Below are positions 15,875 to 25,769 of a stretch of DNA of 36,099 bases, piece by piece. Position numbers and translations under genes: made by a program. The notes below the pieces were generated by a model, which saw only the letters and a program-made list of their open reading frames with translations, did not search any database and was not told the origin of the DNA. Numbering within the stretch: position 1 is the stretch's first letter; each line of letters starts with the position of its first letter. The stretch covers positions 1 to 36,099 of the forward strand of contig JAFXEJ010000103.1 of assembly GCA_017513795.1 (NCBI GenBank), given 5' to 3'. This DNA comes from Ruminococcus sp. (GTDB lineage Bacteria; Bacillota; Clostridia; Oscillospirales; Ruminococcaceae).

Positions 15875-15953
15875 TATTTGCCGGTACATTGCAGATGTAC
15901 CAGTGCAGTGTCGCTTGAACAAAACCTCCGGCAGTCTGTCGGAGGTTTTTATA
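15875..15953 (+). promoter_or_regulatory. Candidate ribosome-mediated attenuator of ilvBN
   Basis: After the leader peptide stop come a hairpin, GGTACAT (15883-15889)/ATGTACC (15895-15901), and a terminator stem at 15921-15949. TGCCGG (15879-15884), directly after the peptide stop, can pair perfectly with CCGGCA (15928-15933) in the terminator, and CTGCCG (15835-15840), inside the peptide coding region, can pair with CGGCAG (15929-15934). These pairings would exclude the terminator. Thus ribosome position over the Ile/Val codons could decide the fold. The exact alternative structure needs folding. Confidence 0.6.
15921..15953 (+). terminator. Attenuator terminator before ilvB
   Basis: AAAACCTCCG (15921-15930) and CGGAGGTTTT (15940-15949) form a 10-bp stem with a 9-base loop and run into further T residues. 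It lies 57 bases before the ilvB start, so read-through is needed to express ilvB from the nearby promoter. Confidence 0.85.
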
Positions 15954-16005
15954 TTATAAATCAGGATGCACCGCCATCCTGAAACGTAAAGGATGAAACT
16001 TTATC

Positions 16006-17742
16006 ATGTTTATATCAGGTGCTAAAATTATCGTTGAAACCCTCATCGAACAGGGCTGTGACACCGTTTTCGGTTATCCGGGAGGTCAGGTTCTCAATAT
16101 CTTCGATGAACTTTACCTCAACAGCGACCGTATAAACCATATCCTCGCTGCCCATGAACAGGGTGCGGCTCATGCGGCTGACGGCTATGCAAGAGCTACA
16201 GGAAAGGTCGGCGTTGTTATCGCAACTTCAGGTCCCGGCGCAACTAATCTCGTTACCGGAATCGCTACCGCTTATCTCGATTCTATCCCTATGGTCGCTA
16301 TTACCGGAAATGTTCCGTGCGACCTCATCGGCAGAGACAGCTTTCAGGAAGTTGATATCGTGGGCGTAACTATGCCTATCACTAAGCACAACTTCATCGT
16401 CAAGGATATCAACGAACTTGCAGATACTATCCGCATGGCTTTCAAAATTGCTAAATCAGGACGTCCCGGTCCTGTTGTCGTGGATATTCCCAAGGATATC
16501 CAGATCGGAAAATGTGAGTTCGAGGCGCAGGCTCAGCCTGTGATTCCCTATCCCGTTCTTTTCGCTGACGACGATCAGCTGAAAGAAGCTGCTGAAATGA
16601 TAGCAGCTGCTGAAAGACCTTACATATACTTCGGCGGCGGTATCATCAGCGGCAGAGCTTCCGCAGAGGTTATGGCTCTTGCTGAAAAAATTGACGCTCC
16701 TATGGGATGCACTCTTATGGGACTTTCAGCTGTCCCCTATGACAACCCACGTTTCCTTGGAATGCAGGGTATGCATGGTCACTTTGCTTCCTCTATGGCA
16801 CAGGATGAATCCGACCTCGTTATAGCTCTCGGCGCAAGATTCAGCGACAGAGCTACAGGAAACAAGGCTCGCTTCAACAAGAATTTCAGAATTATACATA
16901 TAGATATAGACGGCGCTGAGCTTCACAAGAATATTCCGGCTGAGCTTGCTATCAATGCCGATATCAGGGACGCTGTTGAAAGGCTCTGCTCCCTCGTGAA
17001 TGAACAGAAGCGTCCTCAGTGGAGCGCACGCATCGCTGAGCTTAAAGCTGAGGAAGAACGCCGAATTGAAGGCGCAAGGGAATGTACCTTCCAGAAAGAA
17101 TGCTCAAATTGTACAAATCCGTGCAGCAATACCGGTATTCCGGCAAAGGACAGACTTAATCCTTATGATATCATTGATATCGTAAGCTCCTGTGCCGGCG
17201 ACGCAGTTGTTGCTACTGACGTAGGTCAGCATCAGATGTGGGCGGCTCAGCGTTATCCCCTTAAAACACCAAGAACCTTCCTTACAAGCGGCGGTCTCGG
17301 TACTATGGGATACGGTCTCGGTGCTGCTATAGGTGCCGCTGCCGCTACAGGAAAATATTCCCTCCTCTTTACAGGCGACGGAAGCTTCGGCATGAATCTC
17401 AATGAGCTTGCAACTTCCGTTTCTCAGGGACTTCCTGTCGTTATCGTTATCATGAACAACGGCGTTCTCGGAATGGTTCGTCAGTGGCAGACGCTTTTCT
17501 ACGGAAAGCATTACTCCAATACCACTCTTAACCGTCAGACAGATTTCGTTAAGCTTGCAGAAGCATTCGGCGCAAAGGGCGTGAGAGTTTCCACAAAGGA
17601 TGAACTCGAAAAAGCAGCAGCAGAGGCTTTCTCTTACGGCGGAACTTTCCTCATCGACTGTCTTGTGGACTGCAATGAATTCGTTCTTCCGATGCTTCCT
17701 CCCGGCGGTTCTATCGACGATATTATAACAGAGATCAAGTGA
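16006..17742 (+). CDS. ilvB: Acetolactate synthase, large (catalytic) subunit
   Basis: A 578-residue ThDP- and FAD-dependent enzyme that makes 2-acetolactate from two pyruvates, or 2-aceto-2-hydroxybutyrate from pyruvate and 2-oxobutyrate. The N-terminal Pyr domain has GYPGGQVLNIFDEL (about 24-37) and the catalytic Glu in HEQGAAHAADGYAR (about 47-60). The central FAD domain follows, then the ThDP motif GDGSFGMNLNEL with NNGVLGMVRQWQ. Odd: the linker before the C-terminal domain carries four cysteines, Cys360, Cys366, Cys369 and Cys373 (C-x5-C-x2-C-x3-C), a possible metal site that I do not expect in this family. A GGATGA ribosome site precedes ATG 16006. It is 10 bases from ilvN, with which it should form the holoenzyme. 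Confidence 0.96.
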   Translation: MFISGAKIIVETLIEQGCDTVFGYPGGQVLNIFDELYLNSDRINHILAAHEQGAAHAADGYARATGKVGVVIATSGPGATNLVTGIATAYLDSIPMVAITGNVPCDLIGRDSFQEVDIVGVTMPITKHNFIVKDINELADTIRMAFKIAKSGRPGPVVVDIPKDIQIGKCEFEAQAQPVIPYPVLFADDDQLKEAAEMIAAAERPYIYFGGGIISGRASAEVMALAEKIDAPMGCTLMGLSAVPYDNPRFLGMQGMHGHFASSMAQDESDLVIALGARFSDRATGNKARFNKNFRIIHIDIDGAELHKNIPAELAINADIRDAVERLCSLVNEQKRPQWSARIAELKAEEERRIEGARECTFQKECSNCTNPCSNTGIPAKDRLNPYDIIDIVSSCAGDAVVATDVGQHQMWAAQRYPLKTPRTFLTSGGLGTMGYGLGAAIGAAAATGKYSLLFTGDGSFGMNLNELATSVSQGLPVVIVIMNNGVLGMVRQWQTLFYGKHYSNTTLNRQTDFVKLAEAFGAKGVRVSTKDELEKAAAEAFSYGGTFLIDCLVDCNEFVLPMLPPGGSIDDIITEIK

Positions 17743-17752
17743 GGTGTGTGAT

Positions 17753-18256
17753 ATGGAACAGTATGTAATCGGCGTTATCGTTTCAAACGTTTCGGGTGTG
17801 CTCTCCCGTGTTTCGGGAATGTTCACACGGCGAGGCTTCAATATCGACAGCCTTACTGTAGGCGAAACAGAATCAAGCAGCTTTTCAAGAATTACAATTG
17901 CCTTTCACGGCGATGATTATCTGAAGGATCGTATCCTCCTCCAGCTGCGCAAGCTTCATGACGTAAAGGAAGTAGAGGTCCTCCGGAGCAGCGAAACTGT
18001 TGTCCGTGAACTTCTTCTTATAAAGGTAAGAAATACTCCGCAGTCAAGACAGGATATCATGACTGCTGTTGAGATTTTCCGCTCAAAGATCGTTGATTAT
18101 TCCACAACGGCTCTTGTGTGCGAGCTTACCGGCGAAACCTCGAAGATCGACGCTTTTATTGATCTTCTCAAGCCCTACGGCATTATGGAAATGTGCCGCA
18201 CAGGTCTTGTTGCTATCGAAAGAGGCGAAAACTGCCTTAAAACCAAACGATTATAA
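17753..18256 (+). CDS. ilvN: Acetolactate synthase, small (regulatory) subunit
   Basis: A 167-residue regulatory subunit that activates IlvB and confers valine feedback inhibition. The N-terminal ACT domain starts YVIGVIVSNVSGVLSRVSGM (about 3-22), followed by FTRRGFNIDSLTVG (about 23-36) and the second ACT-like half from about 80. The length is that of the classic small subunit. ATG 17753 follows a GAGGTG site that overlaps the ilvB stop; the earlier in-frame GTG at 17744 lies within that site and was rejected. The gene order ilvB-ilvN-ilvC is a standard operon arrangement. Confidence 0.95.
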   Translation: MEQYVIGVIVSNVSGVLSRVSGMFTRRGFNIDSLTVGETESSSFSRITIAFHGDDYLKDRILLQLRKLHDVKEVEVLRSSETVVRELLLIKVRNTPQSRQDIMTAVEIFRSKIVDYSTTALVCELTGETSKIDAFIDLLKPYGIMEMCRTGLVAIERGENCLKTKRL

Positions 18257-18294
18257 TTGCCTGACAGCAATTACATATATTACTATTATAATAA

Positions 18295-19347
<1,053 letters not shown>

Positions 19348-19369
19348 GAATTTTACTGTACCGGCAGAC

Positions 19370-19435
19370 GGGCGGCTGCAAGAGCCGCCCATGCTGGTCG
19401 GTTATACTATGAAACAGGACGCCCATCGGGCGTCC
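19370..19435. repeat. Two GC-rich hairpins after ilvC
   Basis: GGGCGGCT/AGCCGCCC (19370-19377/19383-19390) and GGACGCCC/GGGCGTCC (19417-19424/19428-19435) are perfect 8-bp stems with 5- and 3-base loops. Neither has a T run, so I read them as REP-like intercistronic hairpins that could protect the highly expressed ilvC message from decay. The second shares its core with the repeats at 8361 and 9264. Confidence 0.55.
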
Positions 19436-19487
19436 GCATAGAATATGGGGTTATTTTAAGCAATACAGGGAAAATAAGGGGTATAAA

Positions 19488-20126
19488 GTGACAAGTTCAT
19501 ATATAAAAAAATTCAGACCGGATAAGCTTCATCTGATTTCGGCTGCATTGCTGCTTATCGCAATGATTCTTTTTTTCAGCGGTGCTTACAGAGCGTTCCG
19601 CATAATGGGATGCGCAGATCAGTCAGAGCTTTTCAATGAAAGTGATGTCCGGAAAAACAGAAGTCTTACCTTCAGTGCAAAGCCTGTGGCGGGAGCGCTT
19701 GAAGGAACTGAAAATCATAATGCTATCGTTTTTGAACAGGTTTCCAAGGGGATAATGTCAGATTATGAAATCATGATCGTCAATGTCGCCGGAAAATACA
19801 GGTATGTTGCCGTAGAAAAGGGTTCTGAAGAACACCGCAGACTTATGAATGGTGAGAAAGTTACAGGATATTTTTCTGACAAATACAGCAGCGATTTTCT
19901 GGAATATATCTCTAAAATGGATGATTTTTACGACGAAAACAGCGTTATCGCCGAAAAGGAATGTTCTGATTCAGGAATTATAATCGTTGACCGGAACAAG
20001 GAAACAATGAGTTTTGCATGGGGATTCCCATTTCTTGCAGCAGGGCTTCTTCTGCTGTATAAAGCCGGCAGTCCGTTTTTCTTTATGCCGGAGGATACTC
20101 CCGACAACAAGACAGAAAACAAATAA
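19488..20126 (+). CDS. Two-helix membrane protein, unknown
   Basis: A 212-residue protein that I do not recognise, between ilvC and ilvD. A basic start ([11 protein letters not shown]) leads to a membrane helix (about 17-35). About 140 polar residues follow that look like an extracytoplasmic domain (strand-rich, with [20 protein letters not shown]), then a second helix (about 178-196) and a short tail. The plan is like that of the small protein at 7988-8356. The start is GTG 19488 after a weak AAGGGG site. It is in line with the ilv genes but has no evident link to their pathway. Confidence 0.65.
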   Translation: MTSSYIKKFRPDKLHLISAALLLIAMILFFSGAYRAFRIMGCADQSELFNESDVRKNRSLTFSAKPVAGALEGTENHNAIVFEQVSKGIMSDYEIMIVNVAGKYRYVAVEKGSEEHRRLMNGEKVTGYFSDKYSSDFLEYISKMDDFYDENSVIAEKECSDSGIIIVDRNKETMSFAWGFPFLAAGLLLLYKAGSPFFFMPEDTPDNKTENK

Positions 20127-20145
20127 ATTTTTTGAGGTGAAAAAA

Positions 20146-21807
20146 ATGAGCGGAAATTATTTTTGCGAGGGTGTTGAAAAGGCATCGCAGCGTTCCCTTT
20201 TCAATGCGCTCGGACATACAAAGGAAGAAATGAAACGCCCTCTCGTAGGTATTGTTTCATCATATAACGAAATCGTTCCGGGTCACATGAATATCGACAA
20301 GATCGTGGAAGCCGTAAAGCTCGGCGTAGCTATGGGCGGCGGTACTCCTGTAGTATTCCCAGCGATCGCAGTATGTGACGGCATTGCTATGGGTCATGCC
20401 GGCATGAGATATTCGCTTGTGACCCGTGATCTTATTGCGGACTCTACAGAATGTATGGCTCTTGCTCATCATTTCGACGCCCTCGTTATGGTGCCCAACT
20501 GCGACAAAAATGTTCCCGGACTGCTCATGGCGGCAGCTCGTGTCAATGTTCCTACCATTTTTGTAAGCGGCGGCCCTATGCTTGCCGGACACGTCAAGGG
20601 CAGGAAAACAAGTCTTTCCTCCATGTTTGAGGCTGTCGGTGCTTATACTGCCGGAAAAATGTCCCTTGAAGATGTCGAGGAATACGAAAATAATGCCTGT
20701 CCGACCTGCGGCTCATGCTCCGGTATGTATACCGCAAATTCCATGAACTGTCTTACTGAGGTTCTCGGTATGGGACTTCGTGGAAACGGCACGATTCCGG
20801 CTGTATACTCAGACCGTATCCGCCTTGCAAAAATGGCTGGTATGCAAGTTATGGAGCTTTACAGACAGAATATCCGTCCGCTTGACATCATGACCGAAAA
20901 GGCATTTATGAACGCTCTTACAGCCGATATGGCTCTCGGCTGCTCAACAAACAGTATGCTCCACCTTCCGGCTATCGCCAACGAGTGCGGAGTAAATATA
21001 AATCTCGATATCGCAAACGATATCAGCGCAAGAACTCCTAACCTCTGTCACCTTGCTCCGGCTGGTCACACTTATATGGAAGACCTCAACGAGGCTGGCG
21101 GCGTTTATGCCGTACTCAACGAGCTTTCAAAGAAAAATCTCCTTAACCTCGACTGCATGACCGTTACCGGAAAGACAGTCGGCGAAAATATCTCCGGCTG
21201 CATAAACAAGGATCCAGAAACTATCCGTCCTGTTGAAAATCCATACAGCGAAACAGGCGGAATTGCAGTTCTTCGTGGAAATCTTGCTCCCGACGGATGC
21301 GTTGTAAAGAGAAGCGCCGTTGCTCCGGAAATGCTCGCTCACAAGGGAACTGCAAGAGTTTTCGACAGTGAGGAAGAAGCTATAAAGGTTATCTACGAGG
21401 GCGGAATCAAAGCCGGAGATGTCGTTGTTATCCGCTATGAAGGTCCCGCCGGCGGTCCCGGAATGAGAGAAATGCTCTCGCCCACATCAGCAATTCAGGG
21501 TGCCGGTCTTGGTTCATCCGTTGCGCTCATCACAGATGGACGCTTCTCAGGAGCTACCCGTGGTGCGGCTATCGGTCATGTTTCTCCCGAAGCTGTTAAC
21601 GGCGGTACTATCGCTTACGTCAAGGACGGCGATATCATTTCTATCGACATCCCGAATTACAAGATAAATCTTGAAATCTCCGACGAGGAGCTTGAAGAAC
21701 GCAGAAAAACTATGCCTATAAAGAAAAAAGAAAATATCACAGGCTACCTTAAACGCTATGCGGCACAGGTTTCCTCTGCTGATAAGGGAGCTATAATCAA
21801 TAAATAA
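20146..21807 (+). CDS. ilvD: Dihydroxy-acid dehydratase
   Basis: A 553-residue iron-sulfur dehydratase that converts the dihydroxy acids made by IlvC into 2-oxoisovalerate and 2-oxo-3-methylvalerate. The cluster and metal motifs are visible: PNCDKNVPG (about 116-124) and [17 protein letters not shown] (about 186-202), with later [12 protein letters not shown] and [10 protein letters not shown]. The length is normal for the family. ATG 20146 follows a GAGGTG site and gives the family N-terminus; longer in-frame extensions into the preceding gene were rejected. After the stop lies a short repeat-rich gap with TAATGCGTAATT (21826-21837). Confidence 0.97.
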   Translation: MSGNYFCEGVEKASQRSLFNALGHTKEEMKRPLVGIVSSYNEIVPGHMNIDKIVEAVKLGVAMGGGTPVVFPAIAVCDGIAMGHAGMRYSLVTRDLIADSTECMALAHHFDALVMVPNCDKNVPGLLMAAARVNVPTIFVSGGPMLAGHVKGRKTSLSSMFEAVGAYTAGKMSLEDVEEYENNACPTCGSCSGMYTANSMNCLTEVLGMGLRGNGTIPAVYSDRIRLAKMAGMQVMELYRQNIRPLDIMTEKAFMNALTADMALGCSTNSMLHLPAIANECGVNINLDIANDISARTPNLCHLAPAGHTYMEDLNEAGGVYAVLNELSKKNLLNLDCMTVTGKTVGENISGCINKDPETIRPVENPYSETGGIAVLRGNLAPDGCVVKRSAVAPEMLAHKGTARVFDSEEEAIKVIYEGGIKAGDVVVIRYEGPAGGPGMREMLSPTSAIQGAGLGSSVALITDGRFSGATRGAAIGHVSPEAVNGGTIAYVKDGDIISIDIPNYKINLEISDEELEERRKTMPIKKKENITGYLKRYAAQVSSADKGAIINK

Positions 21808-21914
21808 TGCTTAATTCGTAATGCTTAATGCGTAATTATTTGCAGGAATAACCATTGGTCGTCCGACTGTAAATATTTTTGAATTCCAAACACAGCAACA
21901 CAAAGGAGGTCTTT

Positions 21915-22781
21915 ATGAACTACGGAAAAAAAGTCACTGTTAACGATACACAGATAAACGTCTATACCGAGGGAAAAGGCGATATAACTATAGTTTTCCT
22001 GTCAGGCGGAGCAGTTACGGCTCCCGTCCTTGAATACAAATGCCTTTACTCGAAAATGTCACACAAATACAGAATCGCTGTCGTTGAAAAAGCCGGATAC
22101 GGATTCAGCGGCTCCGCAAAAACAGAAAGAACTGTCGAAAATATTGCGGAGGAATCAAGAGAGGCTCTGCGCCTTGCCGGAGTTCATCCTCCTTATGTTC
22201 TTGCTCCTCACTCATATTCCGGATTCGAGGCTGTATGGTGGGCAAACAATTATCCCGACGAAGTAAAGGCTATCCTCAGCATAGATATGGGTATTCCGGA
22301 TTATGCTATCGCTCAGGAAAAGGAATTTCCCAAGGAAAAGCGCATAAAAACTCTTGAAAATCAGAAAAAGCTCTTTTCTGCGATTGCTAAACAGGGCTTC
22401 CTTGCTAAGATACTCAAAAACAAGACCGTGAATGCAACCGGCATGATGTCGGGAAATCACCTTACCGATGAGGAAAAAGCTCTTTACAGCAAGCTTTTCT
22501 ACAAGAATCTCTGCAACAGCGAATTTTCTCAGGAATCTATCCTTATGACGGAAAATGCTCAGAAGGCTATGGAAAAGGGAAAGCCTTCATGTCCGTGCTG
22601 CTTCTTTATCAGCGATATGAAGGGATTTACAAAAAATACCACATGGCGTGAGGAGGGTATCCGCTATGCAAAGGCTTGCAAGGGCGAATATCACCTTACC
22701 GACAAGGGACATATGTTTTATTCAGTTATCCCTCAGGAAACTGCGGATACATTTTTAAATTTTCTTGAAAAACTCGGATAA
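21915..22781 (+). CDS. Alpha/beta hydrolase
   Basis: A 288-residue protein of the alpha/beta hydrolase fold. The oxyanion strand region is ITIVFLSGGAVTAPVLEY (about 24-41), the nucleophile elbow is APHSYSGFEAVWWA (Ser at about 98; here P-H-S-Y-S-G instead of the usual G-x-S-x-G), and the catalytic histidine is in DKGHMFY near the C-terminus. A lid region spans about 135-215. The substrate is unknown. ATG 21915 has an excellent AAAGGAGG site. It sits between ilvD and leuC on the same strand. Nothing in the pathway needs it, so it may be a passenger. Confidence 0.85.
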   Translation: MNYGKKVTVNDTQINVYTEGKGDITIVFLSGGAVTAPVLEYKCLYSKMSHKYRIAVVEKAGYGFSGSAKTERTVENIAEESREALRLAGVHPPYVLAPHSYSGFEAVWWANNYPDEVKAILSIDMGIPDYAIAQEKEFPKEKRIKTLENQKKLFSAIAKQGFLAKILKNKTVNATGMMSGNHLTDEEKALYSKLFYKNLCNSEFSQESILMTENAQKAMEKGKPSCPCCFFISDMKGFTKNTTWREEGIRYAKACKGEYHLTDKGHMFYSVIPQETADTFLNFLEKLG

Positions 22782-22859
22782 ATAACACTTAAAATAACGT
22801 TTTCAGACATATCACGTCCAATATATGACTTATTCCCCAGGAAAAGAGGTTTTTTTAAA

Positions 22860-24128
22860 ATGGGAATGACAATGACACAGAAAATTCTTGCGGCCCATGC
22901 CGGACTTGACTCCGTTCAGGCGGGACAGCTTATCCTTGCTGAACTCGACCTCGTTCTCGGCAACGATATCACCTCTCCGGTGGCTATCAAGGAATTCGCA
23001 AAGCTCAACAAATCAGAAGTTTTCGACAAGGATAAGGTAACTATGGTCATGGACCACTTTGCCCCCAACAAGGATATCAAGGCGGCAGAACAGTGCAAAA
23101 TGTGCCGTGATTTCTGCGGCGAGCACAATGTTACTCACTTCTATGACGTTGGCAAAATGGGTATCGAACACGCTCTGCTCCCCGAAAAAGGTCTTGTTTC
23201 CGCCGGATTCTGTGTTATAGGCGCAGATTCTCACACCTGTACATACGGCGCTCTCGGAGCATTCTCTACAGGTGTAGGCTCAACCGACATGGCTTGCGGT
23301 ATGGCTGTCGGAAAAGCATGGTTCAAGGTTCCCTCTGCAATAAAGTTCAACCTTACAGGAAAGCTTCCAAGATATGTTTCCGGCAAGGATGTCATTCTCC
23401 ATATCATCGGAATGATCGGCGTTGACGGTGCTCTTTACCGTTCAATGGAATTCACAGGCGAGGGACTTTCCTCACTCAGCATGGCTGACCGTCTCTGTAT
23501 CGCAAATATGGCTATCGAAGCCGGCGCAAAGAACGGTATCTTCGAGGTTGACGATATCACCCTTGACTACATCAGGAAACACGGCGGCGCAGAACCGGTG
23601 ATCTACAAGGCTGACGACGACGCTGAGTACGATGAAGTTATAAATATCGACCTCTCCGCTATTGAGCCGACTGTTGCTTTTCCGCATCTTCCCGAAAATG
23701 CAAGAACTTTCGACCAGATCGGCGATATAAAAATAGATCAGGTAGTTATTGGCTCATGCACCAACGGAAGACTTGAAGATCTTCAGGCTGCTGCTGAGAT
23801 CATGAAGGGAAGAAAATGTGCTGAAAATGTCCGTGTTATCGTTATTCCGGCAACACAGCAGATTTACCTTGACGCTATGGAACAGGGACTTCTGAAAATA
23901 TTCATCGAAAGCGGCGCAGTAGTTTCAACTCCTACATGCGGTCCGTGTCTCGGCGGACATATGGGAATCCTTGCCGCCGGCGAACGTGCAGTTACTACCA
24001 CAAACCGCAATTTCGTCGGACGTATGGGACACGTTGAATCTGAAGTATATCTTGCAAGTCCTGAGGTTGCTGCGGCAAGCGCTCTTACAGGAAAAATCAC
24101 AAGTCCGCTGGAGGTAATGGAATCATGA
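22860..24128 (+). CDS. leuC: 3-isopropylmalate dehydratase, large subunit
   Basis: A 422-residue aconitase-family subunit that isomerises 2- to 3-isopropylmalate with LeuD. It is the shorter form (about 420 residues), with a two-chain enzyme expected. Substrate and cluster motifs are [20 protein letters not shown] (about 121-140), [12 protein letters not shown] (cluster Cys in GSC) and [12 protein letters not shown] (the CxxC pair), the three cysteines of a [4Fe-4S] cluster. An AAAAGAGGT ribosome site precedes ATG 22860; ATG 22872 is a possible alternative, as are other nearby Met codons. It overlaps leuD by 4 bases, so the subunits are translated together. Confidence 0.96.
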   Translation: MGMTMTQKILAAHAGLDSVQAGQLILAELDLVLGNDITSPVAIKEFAKLNKSEVFDKDKVTMVMDHFAPNKDIKAAEQCKMCRDFCGEHNVTHFYDVGKMGIEHALLPEKGLVSAGFCVIGADSHTCTYGALGAFSTGVGSTDMACGMAVGKAWFKVPSAIKFNLTGKLPRYVSGKDVILHIIGMIGVDGALYRSMEFTGEGLSSLSMADRLCIANMAIEAGAKNGIFEVDDITLDYIRKHGGAEPVIYKADDDAEYDEVINIDLSAIEPTVAFPHLPENARTFDQIGDIKIDQVVIGSCTNGRLEDLQAAAEIMKGRKCAENVRVIVIPATQQIYLDAMEQGLLKIFIESGAVVSTPTCGPCLGGHMGILAAGERAVTTTNRNFVGRMGHVESEVYLASPEVAAASALTGKITSPLEVMES

Positions 24129-24619
24129 AATATACAGGAAATGTTATAAAATACGGCGACAACGTTGATACAGACGTTATCATTCCGGCAAGATATCTCA
24201 ATACAAGCGACCACGCTGAGCTTGCTTCTCACTGCATGGAGGATATCGACAAGACTTTCGTTAATCGTGTAAAGATCGGCGATATCATGGCTGCCGGACA
24301 GAATTTCGGCTGCGGTTCATCCCGTGAACACGCTCCTATTGCTATCAAGGCAAGCGGAATTTCCCTTGTAATCGCAAAAAGCTTTGCAAGAATCTTCTAC
24401 CGCAACGCTATAAATATCGGTCTTGCTATCGTTGAGTGTCCCGAAGCGGCAGAGGAAATCTCTGAGGGAGATATCGTTGAAGCTGACCTCGACAACGGAA
24501 TTATCCGCAACATCACCACAGGAAAGGAATATACAACGGCTCCTTTCCCTGAATTCATCCAGAAAATCATCGCCAACGGCGGTCTTATGGACTCTATTGC
24601 CAAGGGCGTTATAGAATAA
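24125..24619 (+). CDS. leuD: 3-isopropylmalate dehydratase, small subunit
   Basis: A 164-residue swivel-domain partner of LeuC. The signature [19 protein letters not shown] (about 60-78) contains the substrate-binding Ser-Arg, and [16 protein letters not shown] (about 10-25) is the conserved N-terminal loop. The length matches the short bacterial/archaeal form. The start ATG overlaps the leuC stop (ATGA). A gap of 76 bases to leuB follows; it holds an AGAGGAGGT sequence at about 24648-24656 with no start codon at a useful distance. Confidence 0.96.
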   Translation: MKYTGNVIKYGDNVDTDVIIPARYLNTSDHAELASHCMEDIDKTFVNRVKIGDIMAAGQNFGCGSSREHAPIAIKASGISLVIAKSFARIFYRNAINIGLAIVECPEAAEEISEGDIVEADLDNGIIRNITTGKEYTTAPFPEFIQKIIANGGLMDSIAKGVIE

Positions 24620-24695
24620 CTGCGGATTTCCTGTAGGTATAATATCAAGAGGAGGTATCTTCTTCCCTGAAATCCTATTGAACAGAGGTATAATT

Positions 24696-25769
24696 ATGAA
24701 TTTCAATATTGCTTTACTTAAAGGCGACGGTATCGGTCCTGAAATCGTGGACGGTGCTGTTGCTGTACTTGAAAAAATTGCCGTTAAATTCGGTCATACA
24801 TTCAATTTCACTCCGTATCTCATAGGCGGATGTGCTATTGACACAGCTGGTATGCCGCTTCCTCAGGAGACTATTGACGGCTGTCTTGCTTCTGACAGCG
24901 TACTTCTCGGCGCAGTAGGCGGTCCGAAATGGGATGAGCTTCCCGGTGAAAAGCGTCCGGAAAAGGCTCTGCTCGGAATCCGCTCTGCTCTCGGACTTTA
25001 CACAAATCTCCGTCCGGCATCGCTTTATCCGGCTCTCCGTGCGGCTTCTCCGCTTAAAGATGAAATCGTCGGCGACGGCTTCGATATCATGATCGTCCGT
25101 GAGCTTACAGGCGGAATTTACTTCGGCGACAGGGGATACCGTGAGGGAAAATACGGTCAGGAGGCTTACGATACAGAAGCCTACAGCGTTACCGAAATCG
25201 AGAGAATCGGCAGAGTGGCTTTTGATTCGGCTATGAAGCGCAGCAAAAAGCTTTGCAGCATCGACAAGGCTAATGTACTTGAATCCTCACGTCTGTGGAG
25301 AAAGACCATGCACCGCCTTGCTGAGGAATATCCTGAGGTTGAATACAGCGATATGTTCGTTGACAATGCCGCTATGCAGCTTGTGAGAAATCCCAGACAG
25401 TTCGATGTTATCGTAACTTCAAATATGTTCGGAGACATCCTCTCTGACGAGGCTTCACAGATAACAGGCTCTATTGGCATGCTTGCTTCCGCTTCACTCG
25501 GCGCAACTTCAAGAGGTATGTACGAGCCTATTCACGGAAGTGCTCCCGATATCGCCGGACAGAACAAGGCTAATCCTATCGCAACTATACTTTCAGCCGC
25601 AATGATGCTCCGCTATTCGTTTGATCTTGCCGAAGAAGCTGACTGCATCGAAAACGCAGTAAACAAGGTTCTTAACGACGGCTGGCGTACTGCCGATCTT
25701 ATGGGCTGTTCAGAGGGAACTCCTCTTTCCTGCACCGGTATGACTGAAAAGATCTTAGAGGTTTTATAA
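24696..25769 (+). CDS. leuB: 3-isopropylmalate dehydrogenase
   Basis: A 357-residue NAD-dependent dehydrogenase giving 2-oxoisocaproate, the keto acid of leucine. Seen: [16 protein letters not shown] (about 6-21), the substrate arginines in [31 protein letters not shown] (about 138-154), the active-site Lys in [16 protein letters not shown], metal Asp residues in [14 protein letters not shown], and the NAD site [21 protein letters not shown] 24696 follows AGAGGT; an upstream in-frame TTG at 24678 was rejected. The stop overlaps the start of the AAA+ ATPase gene by one base, so translation is coupled. Confidence 0.97.
   Translation: MNFNIALLKGDGIGPEIVDGAVAVLEKIAVKFGHTFNFTPYLIGGCAIDTAGMPLPQETIDGCLASDSVLLGAVGGPKWDELPGEKRPEKALLGIRSALGLYTNLRPASLYPALRAASPLKDEIVGDGFDIMIVRELTGGIYFGDRGYREGKYGQEAYDTEAYSVTEIERIGRVAFDSAMKRSKKLCSIDKANVLESSRLWRKTMHRLAEEYPEVEYSDMFVDNAAMQLVRNPRQFDVIVTSNMFGDILSDEASQITGSIGMLASASLGATSRGMYEPIHGSAPDIAGQNKANPIATILSAAMMLRYSFDLAEEADCIENAVNKVLNDGWRTADLMGCSEGTPLSCTGMTEKILEVL

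Noticed and set aside
19370..19390. Terminator after ilvC
   Set aside because: The stem is strong, but no T run follows and the next gene is close, so I list it only as a hairpin.
24648..24656. Small gene behind the AGAGGAGGT sequence between leuD and leuB
   Set aside because: No ATG, GTG or TTG follows at a workable distance with a meaningful frame.
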